A stretch of 64,000 nt of DNA from Plectrocnemia conspersa (lineage: Eukaryota; Arthropoda; Insecta; Trichoptera; Polycentropodidae): positions 1 through 64,000 of the forward strand of contig VTFK01000353.1 in assembly GCA_009617715.1 (NCBI GenBank), written 5' to 3'. Positions 47,166-61,390 of the stretch are shown one piece after another (position 1 is the stretch's first letter; each line of letters opens with the position of its first letter). The notes under the pieces are model-generated. The model ran no database searches and was not told the origin of the DNA. It saw nothing but the letters and a program-made list of their open reading frames with translations. A program made the translations under genes and the position numbers.

Positions 47166-48179
47166 ATTCTACTGCATAGCAGCATCTACATATATTCACT
47201 AAAATTAGAATATATAATGTTTTTAATTATTATTGTATTTTATTATACATAAGGTTATTTAATATATTTATTTGTATTTGTTCTAGTGTTAAAAATAACT
47301 TCAATATAGTATCTAAATATGTCAACAAAATTATACGGCAACTTTTTAATGTGCCACTTGTTACGTAATTGATTTAATAAATGAGTAAAATATTTTAATT
47401 ATCATCGTTGTGAATAAATTGAACCGTGAATTTAATGTTCCGCTGCGTGCTGATTCATTTGACACCAATATGGTTTTTATAATGTTGAATAATTTTAATA
47501 TATATGTATGTATATATTAATCAAAAATGGTACTGTAAATAAAAACATTTTAATCATGAAAAATAAGCAAAATAATACACAATATTTTTTTGGTACTAAA
47601 TATAATGACTTAAATGTGAAGGTATAAATTAAAAAAAAATATTTAGTTTTTATTTGTGCAAATAACGAGAATTATTTATAAATGTTAAAATAATACTAAT
47701 ATGATGAAATGAATTAATTGCATATTGAATTTATATTCAATTTAATAACTATTAGCCTTTTACATTATAAAGCAATTTATAATTACGTCAATATCAGAAT
47801 GCTACGCTGTATAGTGTATACATTTATTTAACTTTTGGCAAAATAATTTATTATTTAATTCAAATTGAAATTGTTATTAAAATTTTATTATTACAATGAA
47901 TTTGTTCAAATAACCAATTAATATTTGAATATCAGTATAAAATAAATAATTTTAAAATAAAATAGATTTCTTCGAATTCTAAAAGTGAGGCAGAAAACAT
48001 CAAAATGTAAAAACCTGATATTTATATATTTTAGGATGAGAATTTTCCGAATGACATTTTTTGGAATGTGAAAAAATAATTTTCTCGATATTTTAAAAAT
48101 AAAGAGAAATCAGAAATACTAGAACAGAAATACATGATTTTGATAGACGCAAATCATACTGTCTAAATCAGATCATTAA
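47166..48179. other. AT-rich spacer, nothing recognised
   Basis: Very AT-rich with no repeats linking it to other parts of the window. Confidence 0.6.
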
Positions 48180-49440
48180 ATTATTGCCATCGACAAAACC
48201 GTCCCTACATAATCGATGTTAATTATTACCTCTACATTGCAACCGAGAAATGGATATTGCCGTCGACCATCGAACACTCAATAACCTTTCGGCGGTCGAT
48301 TTTTCACGTTACACCTGTTCATTAACGTGGGTCAACCGTAAGCATCGCGTGTTTCGGCTTAAATGACCCACGAAATTTCCACGTGAGTGTTTTTGGGCAC
48401 CATGTACATGCCTTTCAAACGTGGGTTTAATTACATTTTTTATCGCTGGTACCTTCTTCGCCTCCGACTCACAGGAAGTCTTCTTCCATAGTAGACCACA
48501 CGGGTAAAAGTCAATTAAAACGCGGATCATACATCATAAACACCAACCAGGAAATGTCGGCGTATGAGCCCAAGTTGGAATTAGACGAGCGTTGACCTGG
48601 GACAAGGTTTGTCTGTCTGTTCGTTCCACCGTTTTGATTAACTATTTTTTATACGGTCTGTAAGACTTGGAACAACATAATCGCAAATCTGATTTATTTA
48701 TAAGATGAATATTCGTTACGTTATAAATAAGTCCTAAGAACTCTCTTTATTTTATTGATTCATGCTATGTTTTTCATTCTCTTTACAATTGGATGAATCA
48801 ATAGATGTCATTGATATTGCTCAACTGTTCTTATTTAAAAAAAACTACCAAAGAATAACCGTTAGGACGTTTTCATTGTATTAAGGAAGAATTAACAATA
48901 AATATTATATTTATTTAGAATATATTATACAAGAATGGGAAGTAAAATATTTCTTGGACCTTGAATCAATCCCATCACGTTCGGATTGCCCGTCCGATGT
49001 AATAACTTTTGCAATTTCCACCATCGGATAAAACGCCTCATCAACAGATTGGAGAATAAAGTTGTCGAGGCCTAGAATCGCAGCTGTTAGTCCCAAAAAT
49101 CTCGTACCAGCCTGTGGAAATTTACACGTCAGCAACGATACAGATTATGGCGTTTGGGATTTTCACGACTCAAATTGTCCGGGTGAACTTGCTTCCAGTT
49201 GTGGTCCTAAATTTGATTCCAAACGATGCGAAATGATGGAGGGTGTGCGCGCGTGTTTTGAGGTCCAGCGTGACCCTCTTCACCGTTTACAAAGCCAATT
49301 TTGGGGGTTTGTGGTTAACGACAGTGTTATAATTAGACAAACAAGCGCTAAGTACATTTTTAACATTTGTCATATAAATAAATTCTTTATAGTTGAGGAG
49401 ATAGCAAAAAAGATATCAATCGAGACGAGCTAGTTTTTAG
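48180..49440. other. GC-richer region with overlapping anonymous open frames
   Basis: Two GC-richer islands (about 48180-48620 and 48940-49330). In the second a 123-codon plus frame (49062-49433) overlaps a 74-codon minus frame (49135-48911). Neither shows a known domain, and the plus frame's second half runs into AT-rich sequence. Candidate regulatory DNA; a small unknown exon cannot be excluded. Confidence 0.4.
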
Positions 49441-51340
49441 AAATAAATTTTTCAATATATTATAGAGCAATTCAATATAAACTGTACATTTTTAGTACGT
49501 TATATATTTACAATTTTAGATATTTTGCCATATATTTAAAAAAAAAATTAATTTAACTTAAAATAAGTTTAATACATTAAGATCAAGTATTGTTATGCAA
49601 GTTTCAAAAAAAATAATTTAAAAGATGTTGGCCAGTGTTATTAATAAAATGAACTTATTAAAAAAAATTATCAAAATTAATTACTTACTATTAAAATGAC
49701 TAAAAATTATGAAAATTAATAAAATAATTGAATTAACGATAACAGCAATATATTTCTTAAGATTATTGTTTAGGCGATATTTTCTAGTCTTGACTTATTT
49801 TAAAAAAATAATTACATTGTATTGAATAATCCACATTTTGTCTTATTAATTATATATGTACATAGTTATCGATAATTGGAGTTTTTTTATTGCTTTCACT
49901 AATTAAATAGGCTATTGTAAAACCGCAATATCATGATATGCATGAAAGCTTTTTAAAGTCGTCTGTTACTCTAACCTATTCTGTATTCATGTATTTATGC
50001 AGTAGAATGTAATCGTCCAAAGCAATTTCTTTCTTACATTCCATCTGTCGCTCATCTTTATGTATCGAACTCGAAGCCATTCAATAACTAATTTAAATTG
50101 AGTTCATTTTTTGTATTTATTTATTTCGTTCAAGTAAGAAAATTACAATATGCAAATAGCCTCCTGGGAAGATGCTTATTTGGTCTTACTTCGCTTACGC
50201 AATTTCCCAATGCCATTGGAATTCACTTTATCATGTCTCTTGTCCCGTAGGTCGGACAATTGCACGCTATTTTCTTTTTTATTATCACCGCGAGGACGAA
50301 GTGGACAGAGTGGTCACAAGTGAACACCGTTCTCAGGAGACAACACCACAAACACACTCGAATCCCTTTTCCAATTTTCTCTCTCGCATGAATTAAGCTG
50401 TGCGAATTTCATCCTATAAACAAACTTATATTTAGTTTAAGCTTGCTTTTAAATTTTAAGTTAGAGATAGTTAAACCAAATTTTCCTTTGACGCACGCTG
50501 ATAATTAGCATATTTTAGTCTTTAATTTATTAGTATTACTGCGACACTGACTACGTAAATTACTCTATCTGAAAATACATTTATTCGCAGAATCAAAATT
50601 ACATTTATTTATGTTTTGCAAAAGTTAATAATGTGTTTCATAGTTAATATAAATTTGCACTAGAACGCCTCATTAAACGTAGTTTGTGCTTCATTTCTAG
50701 AAACACAATGAGCAAAGAATACAAATTGAAAGCACACTTTGGGAATTTATATAGATGTATAAAATACGCTGTTAAAGCCTGGTATAAAAAGCTAGTTTTA
50801 TGTTTATATGTATATCAAACTCGAGTAACTTTATCTTATTAGTAAAAACATTATAATTCTGTGTTTGAATAACTTTTGCTACACGTTTCAAATCTGTCTT
50901 TCAGACTGAAAATACATACGTCAACACGAAAATGTTGAAAATGACTAAAAAAATGTGTTCAGTGTGTGGGTATCTTTACAAAAATAGTTTGAGCGGCCGA
51001 CACTGAATTGTAGTGGAATTGTGTGTACTTCTGTCGTCTTTTATTTACGAGTTGCACATCCTCTCTCGTTGACATATGACAATGGAAGAATGAAAAAAAA
51101 CAAGTTGTTCCGGCTCAAATTAAAAATCTAGTAGTGAAGGGGTTGCCGGGTTTTGTTTTTATAAAATTCAGACAGATCTGTCTCGTGTAAAAAGCTCCAT
51201 GATATATAATAACAGGAAAATCTTTAATAGGATAGACGGCGATGAAAATTCTTTACACACATATATGTGATGCATTTGTAACCTAAAACGTAAAATATAA
51301 AAACAGTTTTATTAATTTTTTCCCGATAATGCGTTGTAAT
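49441..51340. other. AT-rich spacer
   Basis: Only minor GC-richer patches (about 50160-50400 and 50980-51150) and no recognised gene or repeat. Confidence 0.5.
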
Positions 51341-51421
51341 CAGTGGTGTAGTGAGGCTAGGGCGGACCAGGGCGTCGCTCCGGTGCTTCTTTTTGAGCTA
51401 GAACGCCGCTCTGGCACTTTA
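51341..51421. mobile_element. Possible hAT-like end or tiny remnant
   Basis: CAGTGGTGTAGTGAGGCTAG at 51341 closely resembles the hAT-type left end at 12153 (CAGTGGCGTAGTGAAGG). No good inverted right end is present. TTGTAAT precedes it and ATTGTAAT follows near 51421, a possible imperfect target duplication around a very short remnant. Confidence 0.35.
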
Positions 51422-53689
51422 ATTGTAATGGAATTTACTTTTCAAATACATTTAAAAAATATTTTGTATGAAGTTTTGTGTACCAAATATCCCAGCATAT
51501 ACAATATTAAACCCAGACTAATAACACAACATTTCAATTACATTTTTATTATAATTGATTTATGTTTTAATTTTTTAAAATCCATAGTTATAATCTAGTA
51601 CCAATAACTGGAATTAAAATAATATGTATATATTGTATATGATATATGTATCGTAATTTATCATAGTTTATCTGAATAACTTTAACACATAATTTATATG
51701 GACTATCTGTAAATATTTTTACTTATTTTGTTCCTCAGACAATAGTTAACGATGATAACAATAGGAAAACAATGCTGTATTTAGGACTTGGGCTTCTTGT
51801 AAAGTAAACCCATACATTGCCTTATTAACCAAAACAAAAACCATGGGTATACGATAAAAGTTGAACTAAAGTTGATAGTATATAGTTATAATTAACGCTG
51901 TTTGTTTTTAAATCACTAATCAGCTTATTGGTTTTGTATTACTTGTTTACATCGCAGTGTATTTTATATGGCATCTTAGATTCTACTAACTGGTGAAAGT
52001 TCATATTCATATTGCAATATAAACCATCCTTATAAAGCAGTGAACTATTTATTATAACTACGAATAATTTGTCTAGTTTCTTAAATTTGTATATTTAATT
52101 AATGCGAATGTATCATTGTGATATATATTACATAGTTTTATAAGGATTCGTGAAAAAAAATTACATAATCATCTAAAATAAATGCGAAATGATCATTAAA
52201 ATAATATATTGCATTCAATTTAGTTGTCTGTTACTTTTTTATATACAAAATTATTTACTCACCATTTATAATTGGAGATTTCATATTCTACAAATGCTGC
52301 GTATTATAAAAAAACACAAATTCGTTAATCGTGCAGCGAGATTTTTGGATATTTTTTATTAAGCTTTCTATTGTATACAAGCAAAGTCTCGAGTGAAATT
52401 TTCGTTTACATTCTTCCGAAACTGTCATTATGAATTCAAATAAAAAAAAAACGTTTTAAAATCTTTTTAACACCATGTGTTAGAATCATAAAATATTATT
52501 AACTGTTTTTTGAAAATCAGATAACCACTCGACAACCGCTTGTACGTAAACTATGGATATACTTTTTCGTGGTATACAATAGCTGTTTTTTAAAATTAAA
52601 TGTTCGTATATAGAAATTTAATCATGCGAAACATTTATAAATAGCAATAAATTTAGCAAAGCTTTTATTTCTCGTTCTCAATGCTAAATGTTTCGTCGAA
52701 TGAATCATAAATTATTCTAACGTTTACTCTTAAATTCCATTATTTTTGGTAGACATTCACTTGAAGATTATTAGCATGTTTTAGAATATTTTATTATTAT
52801 ACACTGTATCAAATATATTCCCTCGGATATTTTGTAGTGTATAGGAATTTTATATTTTATTTGGGTCTATACCTATAGGATCGTACTGACAATCAAGTGT
52901 AAAGTAGCCCTACTTATATTATATAATATATCATTACATTAAATTTGATCCTTTAAATATTTCAATTAAATATAAAACGACGCAACTAAAAAATCTGCAT
53001 AAAATATTTTAGAAGTATAATTTTTATATATACTAAACTAAAAACGATTGCAACTGGTTATTTTGAAAGCGTGTTACAAATATTTAGAATGCAATATTTA
53101 CATCTCTTATAAAAAGTCGAAGAAACGTTTCTCTTGTAAAAAAAAACAAATTTACCACTTTAATAGGTTTTTGTTAATCTATAATTTAATAGATTTTTGT
53201 TATTTTTCGATTTAATATAATATAGATCTCTTATTAATAATAAAGATTATTTTATAACGTAGAACTTTTTGAAAAAAAAACGCGTGAAATTTAGATCAGC
53301 TTTATTCTTGCAATGAAAATTTAAGACAATGAGTTATTTTTTGTTATAAATTTGCTTCGAATGTATAATTGTAATATTTTTTTGCAATGATGCCCCTGAC
53401 AATAATTATTGTGACTGGTAAAGGTTTAATGATTTCAACCATTATCAGATATTTTAAAAGTTACATAAAGCATCATGCACAATTCTCATTTAGTTTTAAT
53501 TGTGAATTTGTATAACAATTTTTTGAAATGTTGTGAAAATTATATTCACCCGACTCCTACCCATCATGATTTGACTGTACGTGTTATCAGTCAACCTTTG
53601 ACACATTTCGAGATTACTATTGTATTGTATAGTGATTTTAGAGGTATAAATAACGACAATGGCAATTGTTGGCAACGCGCTAGAATTAA
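51422..53689. other. AT-rich spacer, nothing recognised
   Basis: Highly AT-rich, with an A-run at about 52442-52452. There are no coding or repeat signals until the GC-rich island that follows. Confidence 0.6.
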
Positions 53690-54245
53690 TATGAGCGATC
53701 GTCGCGCGCTAAACAAAAAGACAATAAACTGCGAATGAATCAACGTCGCCGCGATCGCGACGTAAAAAAAATCCGTATCGCGAAAAGGTGGACGGATTTG
53801 CGGAAGACTGATCATCGGGGAATCGCGACCCCCGTCGAAACGGGGCGCCCGTGATTTATGTCCCGTTTCAGCCGGCTGGCTGTATTAATCTTCAATTGGA
53901 GAGATGTAATTTATCGGCAACACGGCAGGTAGACGATCGTAAACCTTTATTACGGTCGATCGGGGCCGGGATACGCGGCCATTATAGTTTTCTTATCGGC
54001 CGGTCGAGTCCGGCCCTGATTCAATTTCGATGTAACTTTTAGGCGCCCGTGTTTTTAATCTCGGCCGGATAACGAGACAGATTATTGCCTCGGCGAGATT
54101 TTTTTCTTCTCTCGAACTGGCGACCGAACGTCAGATTTATCGACGGTGCTTGTCGGATGACTTTTGGAAGACGTTAAATAATTTCGGTATCGGGCTGTAA
54201 CACGTTTCCGTTTCCGGTCAGTGTTGAAAAGAACGCGAAATCGAT
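53690..54245. other. CpG-rich island, strongest candidate for conserved regulatory DNA
   Basis: About 550 bp of CpG-rich sequence (TCGTCGCGCGC, CGCCGCGATCGCGACG, GGTCGATCGGGGCCGGG) stands in otherwise AT-rich DNA. It includes self-complementary words (CGCGATCGCG), several CGGCCGG words, and SOX/forkhead-like AT words (AGACAATAAAC). Frames open across it on both strands (plus 53475-53738, 53851-54042; minus 53815-53591) are short and unlike known proteins. No promoter with a transcript can be shown. The reading as an enhancer or CpG island is inference. Confidence 0.35.
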
Positions 54246-55481
54246 CTTTATAAAAGGTGATTAATCATTCATTAAAAGATTTTTAATTAGAAATATTTTA
54301 CATTCTTGTTTATAACTACAGCTAGAATCGCCATCAAAACTTAATATTCTAGATAATTTTAAAAACAGCGATTTATCTACTAAAATAAAATTATATTATA
54401 TTATAGAAAAAATTATTAATCACACATATTTTGATATACATACATACGTTTGCCCGGTGTGGAATAAAATTAGTAAAAATCACATAAAAATGTCGTAATA
54501 TGTAATAATAAATATAATAATTTCAAATACACCTTTTATGTATATTCATTTGTAAAAAAATATAATAAGCTACAGATTAACTTAAAAAATAAAATACAGA
54601 TTCCTACACATAGATATAGTGCTCGAAAAAACTCATAGCAAAATACATGTTATAAAACTATATATAGTAGGTGGACCGGACCTTTGACCGGTGTTACAGT
54701 ATTTTTATTTTCACTCGCATAAATATAATTTTACTAACTGTTTCAGTAAAATCATATCCGACATTTTTTCACCAGAAGACTGGCTATATTATAATTTAAC
54801 CGATAGACGTAGGTAAAATTATATACTTCTTTAAAACATAATTTCACAGTTGCCAACTTCTTGAAAGTTTTTCAAATATTTATGTGGATAAAAATAATAT
54901 GTAATCTAAGCTTCTTGTTTACTGGTTTTTTTTTCATTAAGTCATTTTCACTAAGTTACTCGGGTCGATCGCAAAGCCGTGCCGTTTATGCCGCTTAGAA
55001 GCAATACAAGTATTATATTGTTTATAATCATTTATATCCACCTTTATATTACAAGAGTAGATCGTATTAAGAAAGTTATCGTAAATAATTGCGTGTACAC
55101 TCGATTATTACGCTTTTGAAGCAAAATACATATATAATATTAGGTATTCTGATACTCGACCTTTTTCCCAGTCTCTCTTACTTTGATATAACCCGGGAAT
55201 TCCCGGTATTCAAGATATCTGTATATATATACATCTCTATTTTTTAATATATAATGTAAGCAAAAAATGGATTATATATTCAATTTAATTATCTTTAAAT
55301 TTTTCCTAACAATTTTTTTGGGCTAGGAATAGCAAATTAAATAAAATAAGAGTCATTTGGTTTGATTGCTATCGGTAGAAAATTAAATTATTTTTTGGAA
55401 CATCTGTCAAAACAGCCATCATCAATGTGAAAATTCTTGATTTTTTTAATTGTAAAAAATACTTTTTTACAATTATTTTTT
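54246..55481. other. AT-rich spacer, nothing recognised
   Basis: There are only short mixed-composition patches, near 54680 and 54960-55000. No gene and no repeat was recognised. Confidence 0.5.
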
Positions 55482-55640
55482 AAGAAGGCCTTCGACAACG
55501 TTTTTCATGAGTTATTAGAAAAAACATTGTCGGATAATTTACCTAGGTTATTTTCGAGTTATTTAAGGGCAATAAATTTAAGTTCGTGACCTATGGTGGG
55601 CGATTTTCGTATTTTTGTCAGTGCAGCAATGGTGGCACTA
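55482..55640 (+). pseudogene. Short LINE reverse transcriptase scrap
   Basis: The plus frame from 55482 reads KKAFDNVFHELL, the 'KAFD.V.H..LL' block of jockey/CR1-type reverse transcriptases. LFSSYLRAIN follows, like the 'FSSYL..R' block, and then a frameshift or stop. The part corresponds to the same block as at 32102. It is a small dead remnant, and neither end of the parent element is visible. Confidence 0.7.
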
Positions 55641-56340
55641 CGATGAATGTATTGCGCGAGTTTGTTACACTGCCCTGTAATGATTTATGTTAAAAATGCG
55701 GTGAGATATTCTTTACTATTGCGTTACTTGTGTCATATCAAGAGATTTAAAAATATATATTATTTAAGTTATGGAATTAATAAATTATTAATGTGGGAGT
55801 TATTTCTATTATGAGCGTAATAAATACTAGTTTGTGCACTCAATTATTTCACTACTGAGGCTGAATACTCTATTTGGTGGTACGTGCACCATAGCGCTGA
55901 CGAAAAGTTTTATATTTAAATATCATTTGACTGCAAAGTTTAAGTGGACCCCTAGTCCTGTCTCGCATATTTTTATATGTTTATATATACGGGCGTTTAG
56001 CGCAATCTACCGGGTTTTTGTGACGGCACAATTTCGTGTTTGTTTTCATATTTAGCGAAAGTTTTAAGTGCGCGCGCGAGAGAAGACCGGGAGAAAAATG
56101 AAAAAGTTTTCAAATCTCAGATGTGCACCCCATAAAAAGCAGTTAAATTGTATCGGGCTAGGTACCGGCCACGGCGCCTTTTCCGCATTAACGCCGCGTT
56201 AAGGAAATAAAACAACGACTCGTTCGACCGAAACGAACTTGTAACATTAACGCAAGACGTTCTCGTTAAGTGTACATAAATTTAATAAATTCTAACATTT
56301 TGAATATGTCTTGAGTTCAGCAAAGTATTTAACACCGTGA
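55641..56340. other. Spacer with a GC-richer island
   Basis: The island at about 56045-56260 contains GTGCGCGCGCGAGAG and GTACCGGCCACGGCGCC. It is likely non-coding and may be regulatory. Confidence 0.35.
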
Positions 56341-56344
56341 TAAA

Positions 56345-56415
56345 TCAGTACTGTAAGATGATGAATTAAATCTGAAAGACATGGGTTCGAATTCCATGTG
56401 TACTCCAATGTTTTA
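56345..56415 (+). repeat. tRNA-derived SINE-like trace
   Basis: GACATGGGTTCGAATTCCATG forms a T-arm-like hairpin (ACATGG/CCATGT) around a B box. The flanking words CTGAAAGAC and TCCAATGTTTTATAA match the trace at 1340-1400 in order. No A box or acceptor stem was found, so it is read as a repeat and not a tRNA gene. Confidence 0.35.
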
Positions 56416-59400
56416 TAATTTATATTGTGTCTGGGACATTACCGATTGATTTTCAATGGTCAGGTCTTTCTAGTTTTTCTAAATTCAACGTGTTAATATT
56501 GTATTGTTAATTAAAAAAAATCTAGGTCGTGCATACATAATGTATAAAATCATCTAATAAATAATAAAATAAATATAAACATCGTTGACGCAAAAAAAAA
56601 AAAAAAATTCACTGTGTAAATCAAATAGAACTTATTCTGTAGTATGATCAAGGTACTACTGATAAGATATTTGCTTAATAAAAATATTCGCAAATATCTG
56701 TTTAACTTCTGATGCTGCAGCTGTTTAGCTGTTATTTTATATACATTGTCAGAATATTTTCGCGGTTCTGTTTTGGAGGGTTAGGTCGGAGAAGGGTCGG
56801 TAACGGCTAGCTCTCAGGATCGATCAGACTGCAAAGTTCAATTATACCCAAAGATAGATCAATACATTTTTTATTGTTAAAATATATTTTAGTAGTATTA
56901 AGAAAATGTAATACTCATATATCCAGTATTTAATATATTAAAATTTAAAATTATTAGTATTGAAAATAAACTCCAGTATTGATGTATTGGCTGAAGGTAA
57001 TACTATATTGGTATTTTTTATGCTCATTAATGTCTAAATGTATATAAAAATTTTAACATAATTTTTATGGTATCGTTTTGAATTTGCATAAACTAGTCTT
57101 TGCTTTATAAGTAATATATCCTCTCTGATAATTTCCAAATTCAATATATTCTTCGCATATAATTTCCACGTTTCCCTCCAGCATCTTTCTCATATATTTT
57201 CTGCCGTATTATAATACTTTCTCATGAGCAACTCTGCATAATTATCAAAGAAATATGTTGAAAAAAATTATCTATGATACACCTTTTATCGTCTTGACTT
57301 TGCAGAATAAAAATATATTGATGTTTAACATATTTATTATACGTAAAATTTTATTGATAATTTAAACAATCTCGCTACTAAGGCTGATATCTTATTCTTA
57401 TTTTTTGATAGTTCTTTTATTATTATCTCAACTTTACAAAGCACAAAATCATCACAAACTTTTTGAATTTGTATGTACGTTTTATAAGCGTAAAATTCGC
57501 AGCAACCTTATTAGATTTATCCAGCGCTGAAAGGGGTTTCTATTTCAATAAAATTCCCGTATCCCGCGAGGGTGTGCACTTTACTTGCAATGTGTAAATC
57601 TTGGTCCCACCACAATCAGAAACAGATGGGCTCCTATGGGAATCTCAATTTATAATTTGATGACTTGGTCGGTGGTTGCGCTGAAAAATTTCGACGCTGT
57701 TTTATGACGTGGACTATCGTCGTTTGGTGAACTAGCTGGTTAGCTTATAAACTAACTTATATCATACAACTACATGTTACTAGTTGAACGGAAGGGTTAA
57801 AAAATATTTGTCTAAATATAATAGTCTAATTTTATTCAATCTTCATATTATATTATTATGAAAAATAAAAATAATATATCATATGCAAAAGACATTTTTT
57901 GAGACTTAAACTTGATACTTTCATTGCTGATTGCATTTAAAAATATTTACAATGGTTTAAATTTTAACAATGGTGTGTGAAAATGCATAGTTAACAATGT
58001 AGAGGTAATTAACGTTAAAATTTAATTATTTTTTAACGCGTACGTTATTTCCCTTGAAATTAATTATAAAATTTAAAATACCCACAATGTACGCGGTACG
58101 TAGTTATTCTCAAAAGTGCAACTTGAAACTATATTAAAACTTTTCTTATTTCGAGCTATATTCATTTACATTTTATCGCTTATAAAAAAAGTTTTAATTA
58201 TTCAGAATAAACACATATTGTTTGAAAATTAATTGTCAAATTTTAACAAATAAATAGTTCTGTAATGACAACTAAACCATAATACATCAAAATTTCTTCT
58301 GTAATATGTAAAAACTTAATCTAAAATATAAAGTATTTTTGTTTATATACTGTTATTTTCATTTTATTATAAGCTATTATATATTGGGTAATGTAATACG
58401 TATTAAATTTATTTAAAGCCCAATGTTAGGTTTATATTATATATATTTCTAAAATATAAAGCCAAAAGATTTATATTCATTTAAAATTAAATATTTATTA
58501 AAATAGTATCTTTAATTTCATAGTGAAATAAAAAGTTAAGAATACAACATTTATAATATAAATAATTTTATATATTATTTAATACTAAATTATAAATTAT
58601 AAAATTATATCTATTGGTAGATTTATTAGCAGATTATTTGATTTTGATCATTTTGAAATGGCAGAAACAAAGAAAAACTAGTAAAAGTAAAGTATATGTA
58701 AAAATAAGATCTAATATTTATTAGTTTTTAATACTACACAAAAATATAATTTCCTAATTGACTAGTACATTTTTTATAATTTTATTACTAGTAATAATGG
58801 GTATTTCTGATTGATTGTTTAATAAAAATTCATTTTGATTTCATAATTACGACAGGTTTGTGGCTGTGAGTGTGAGCTCATAACATTTCAATTGGCAAAC
58901 TTATTAAATAACATTGAATAAACTACTTTTTTGAAAGCTATTAAAGATAATTGTGGCATATATTCTATCAGGCCATTTAATTAAAGTTTTATAACTAATA
59001 ATTTATTAATCTATATTTTAATAATACTATCAAAATGATTTACACTTTTTGGTTAATTTTCTAGATTTTTGTAAAGTAACACAGCATAAATTAAATTCAT
59101 AAAAATACATGTTAATGAGGATATATAAATTTACAAGCTATATTTATTAAAAGCACTACATAGTGTTATATAGAAAAAAAAATACTTGTCTTTAGATACA
59201 CTCATTGAATTTAAATGCATTGGCCAGAAGTCATCTTTCTATGAAATACAAAGGGTGAACCTCTTTTGAGTTACTAAATCTATTTGCGGCGTTCATTAGG
59301 AGATACTATATTGAAGCATGAAATTAATTAATAAGGAAGATACATAAATGAGTAACGACATCCAGATAACAGCACAAATATAATTGGACGGGGTTGAGTA

Positions 59401-61170
59401 ATGCTTTAAAGGATGACTTAATTTATTCAGAATATACGAATGTGGTATTAACTTTTTACACGTTTCAATCCATGCTTAATGAATTAAATACATCCTTTAG
59501 CGTATTATATTTTGTCAATTATACGTATACATATACTAATAAAGTCTCTATTTATCTAATATAATTAGCTTTATTTTACTTATTATTTAACTGTATAACA
59601 TTTTCTCACAACGTTTGTTCTAACTCTTGCAATTTGTTTTGCAGTATAGATTAGCCATAACTTGAAGATCCCTATTGTCTATTTCCGTTGGATAATTTTC
59701 TCTTATTGGATTTTGTTAAACGTCTTCTTAAAGTCAAAGAAACTTAAGTTAACAACTTCGTTATTATTACGACAAGGTTGCACTAAAACTTAATATCGTA
59801 TCCTTTTGCGGAAACTAATCAGTGTTTCGACAATCTAGTGTGTTATTTTCTGTTTAAATTATAAATATATCACATTTGCAAAAAATAATAACTTACCTTT
59901 GATCTTAGACCATACATACGTAATCTAATATTTCTCGGTATAAGAAAAGTCTGTGTTGATTTCATAGCGTGGAACTATAGGTCGAATAATACATACTTTT
60001 AGTCTTCGATTCTGTTATAAGTTGCCATCAAAGTTGCACAGGGTAATCTATCTATGTACATATAATATAGTATAAATATTATGTCTGCGATAAGTTTAAC
60101 CGTTCTGAACCAAAGGTGTAGTCATCATTTTGTATTTATTAGGGTTGCCTGAGATGCGTTAGCAATTTCTAGAAACCTTTGTATAATTAGTGAAAGGGTT
60201 GCGCTATTTTACGGTCTTTATGAAAAATGCATCTAAAGGTGTTGAGCTTGTAGAAGCTTCAAAACGAAAAGGTGCGGACGTTTGTATTTTAACGCTATAC
60301 GTATATAATTATTTATACTCCTATTTCGCTTAACAATTTGTGGCAAAGCTGATTAAAAGTTTGTGTTAATTTGTGCACGTTACAATTAGGGTAATAAATA
60401 TATTTTTTATTATATTTAAAATTTTATTAAAAAATTAAAACGTAATGATATTATTTTGTAGGTACCTCGAGATTTTTGACAATTAAAATTATGTTTAGAT
60501 TTTTAGCTGTTATCATTTTCGTGAATATATAATATTTGATATCGGTGTTTGCTTTGTGTTGTTATCTTATGCAAATTATTAATAGCTGTGTGCTCCAAAA
60601 TATAATTATGAATTTTATTTTGTAAATCAATTTAATTTATGAAAAAAATTAAGTAACTTATATCCTTCCTTAGTCACAACACCGACTAAAGTTAACATTA
60701 TTTTATATTTTATTTTTCTTTCATTCACTTTCAGAACCGGAAGTTAAGACTAATATTGTTTTCCTATCGACTCGAGTCTTCATTGTAAAATATTTTATAA
60801 TCTCGATTTAGAGCGCTTCTCTCTTCGTTTCAAACAGATCAAACGGATTGAAATTCAATTAGCTGGTTTTTAAAATGACTGACAATAACGAATTTTCGTC
60901 AAATTTATTTATGGTATTTTTCGTTTATCTTTGAACTCTGCGCCGGTTTGTTTAATAAGCTTGAAAAACATAATTAGAACAGTATTTATTTTTAGCTTTT
61001 ATAAGATTTGTTTATTATTTTTTTTGTCGTTTAATAAAATTGCTGATATTAAAAAATAAATGGCAAATCTTTAACAAGCACATAATTTAGATACATATTT
61101 TCGGTTTCTACTATTAACATTATCATGTTTATCAAACGTCATATTTATTGAATACATATACATATAAATT
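56416..61170. other. Long AT-rich spacer
   Basis: About 4.7 kb with no gene. An A-run lies at 56590-56606. Small GC-richer patches lie at about 56755-56830, 57525-57735 and 60720-60960. Nothing else was recognised. Confidence 0.55.
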
Positions 61171-61390
61171 ATTATGGTGCAGCCATTAACGGCGCAGCAT
61201 CTAAGGGTGCAAGTTTTCTAGTGACGCGGCAACTGTGGGGCGCCTTAGAGGTGTCGATTCTTGGGAGGAATGGGCACTGTGGTGCTCTAAATCTGCTGTT
61301 TTGGGTGTGGCAATAAGGGACCCTTTGCGGAATCGTAGGGCTGATTGGTCAAAGGCGAAGGCTGGGGCTTGAAATGTCGTGACACTCCAG
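61171..61390. repeat. GC-rich patch, possible repeat remnant
   Basis: G-rich words on the plus strand (GGTGCAGCCATTAACGGCGC, GGGGCGCCTTAGAGG, GGTGTGGCAATAAGGGACCC) with sharp borders to AT-rich DNA. It looks like part of an interspersed element, but no ends, duplication or protein were identified. Confidence 0.3.

Noticed and set aside
56345..56415. Possible functional tRNA gene
   Set aside because: Only a T-arm-like hairpin and B box are present; no acceptor stem, anticodon arm or A box can be assembled.
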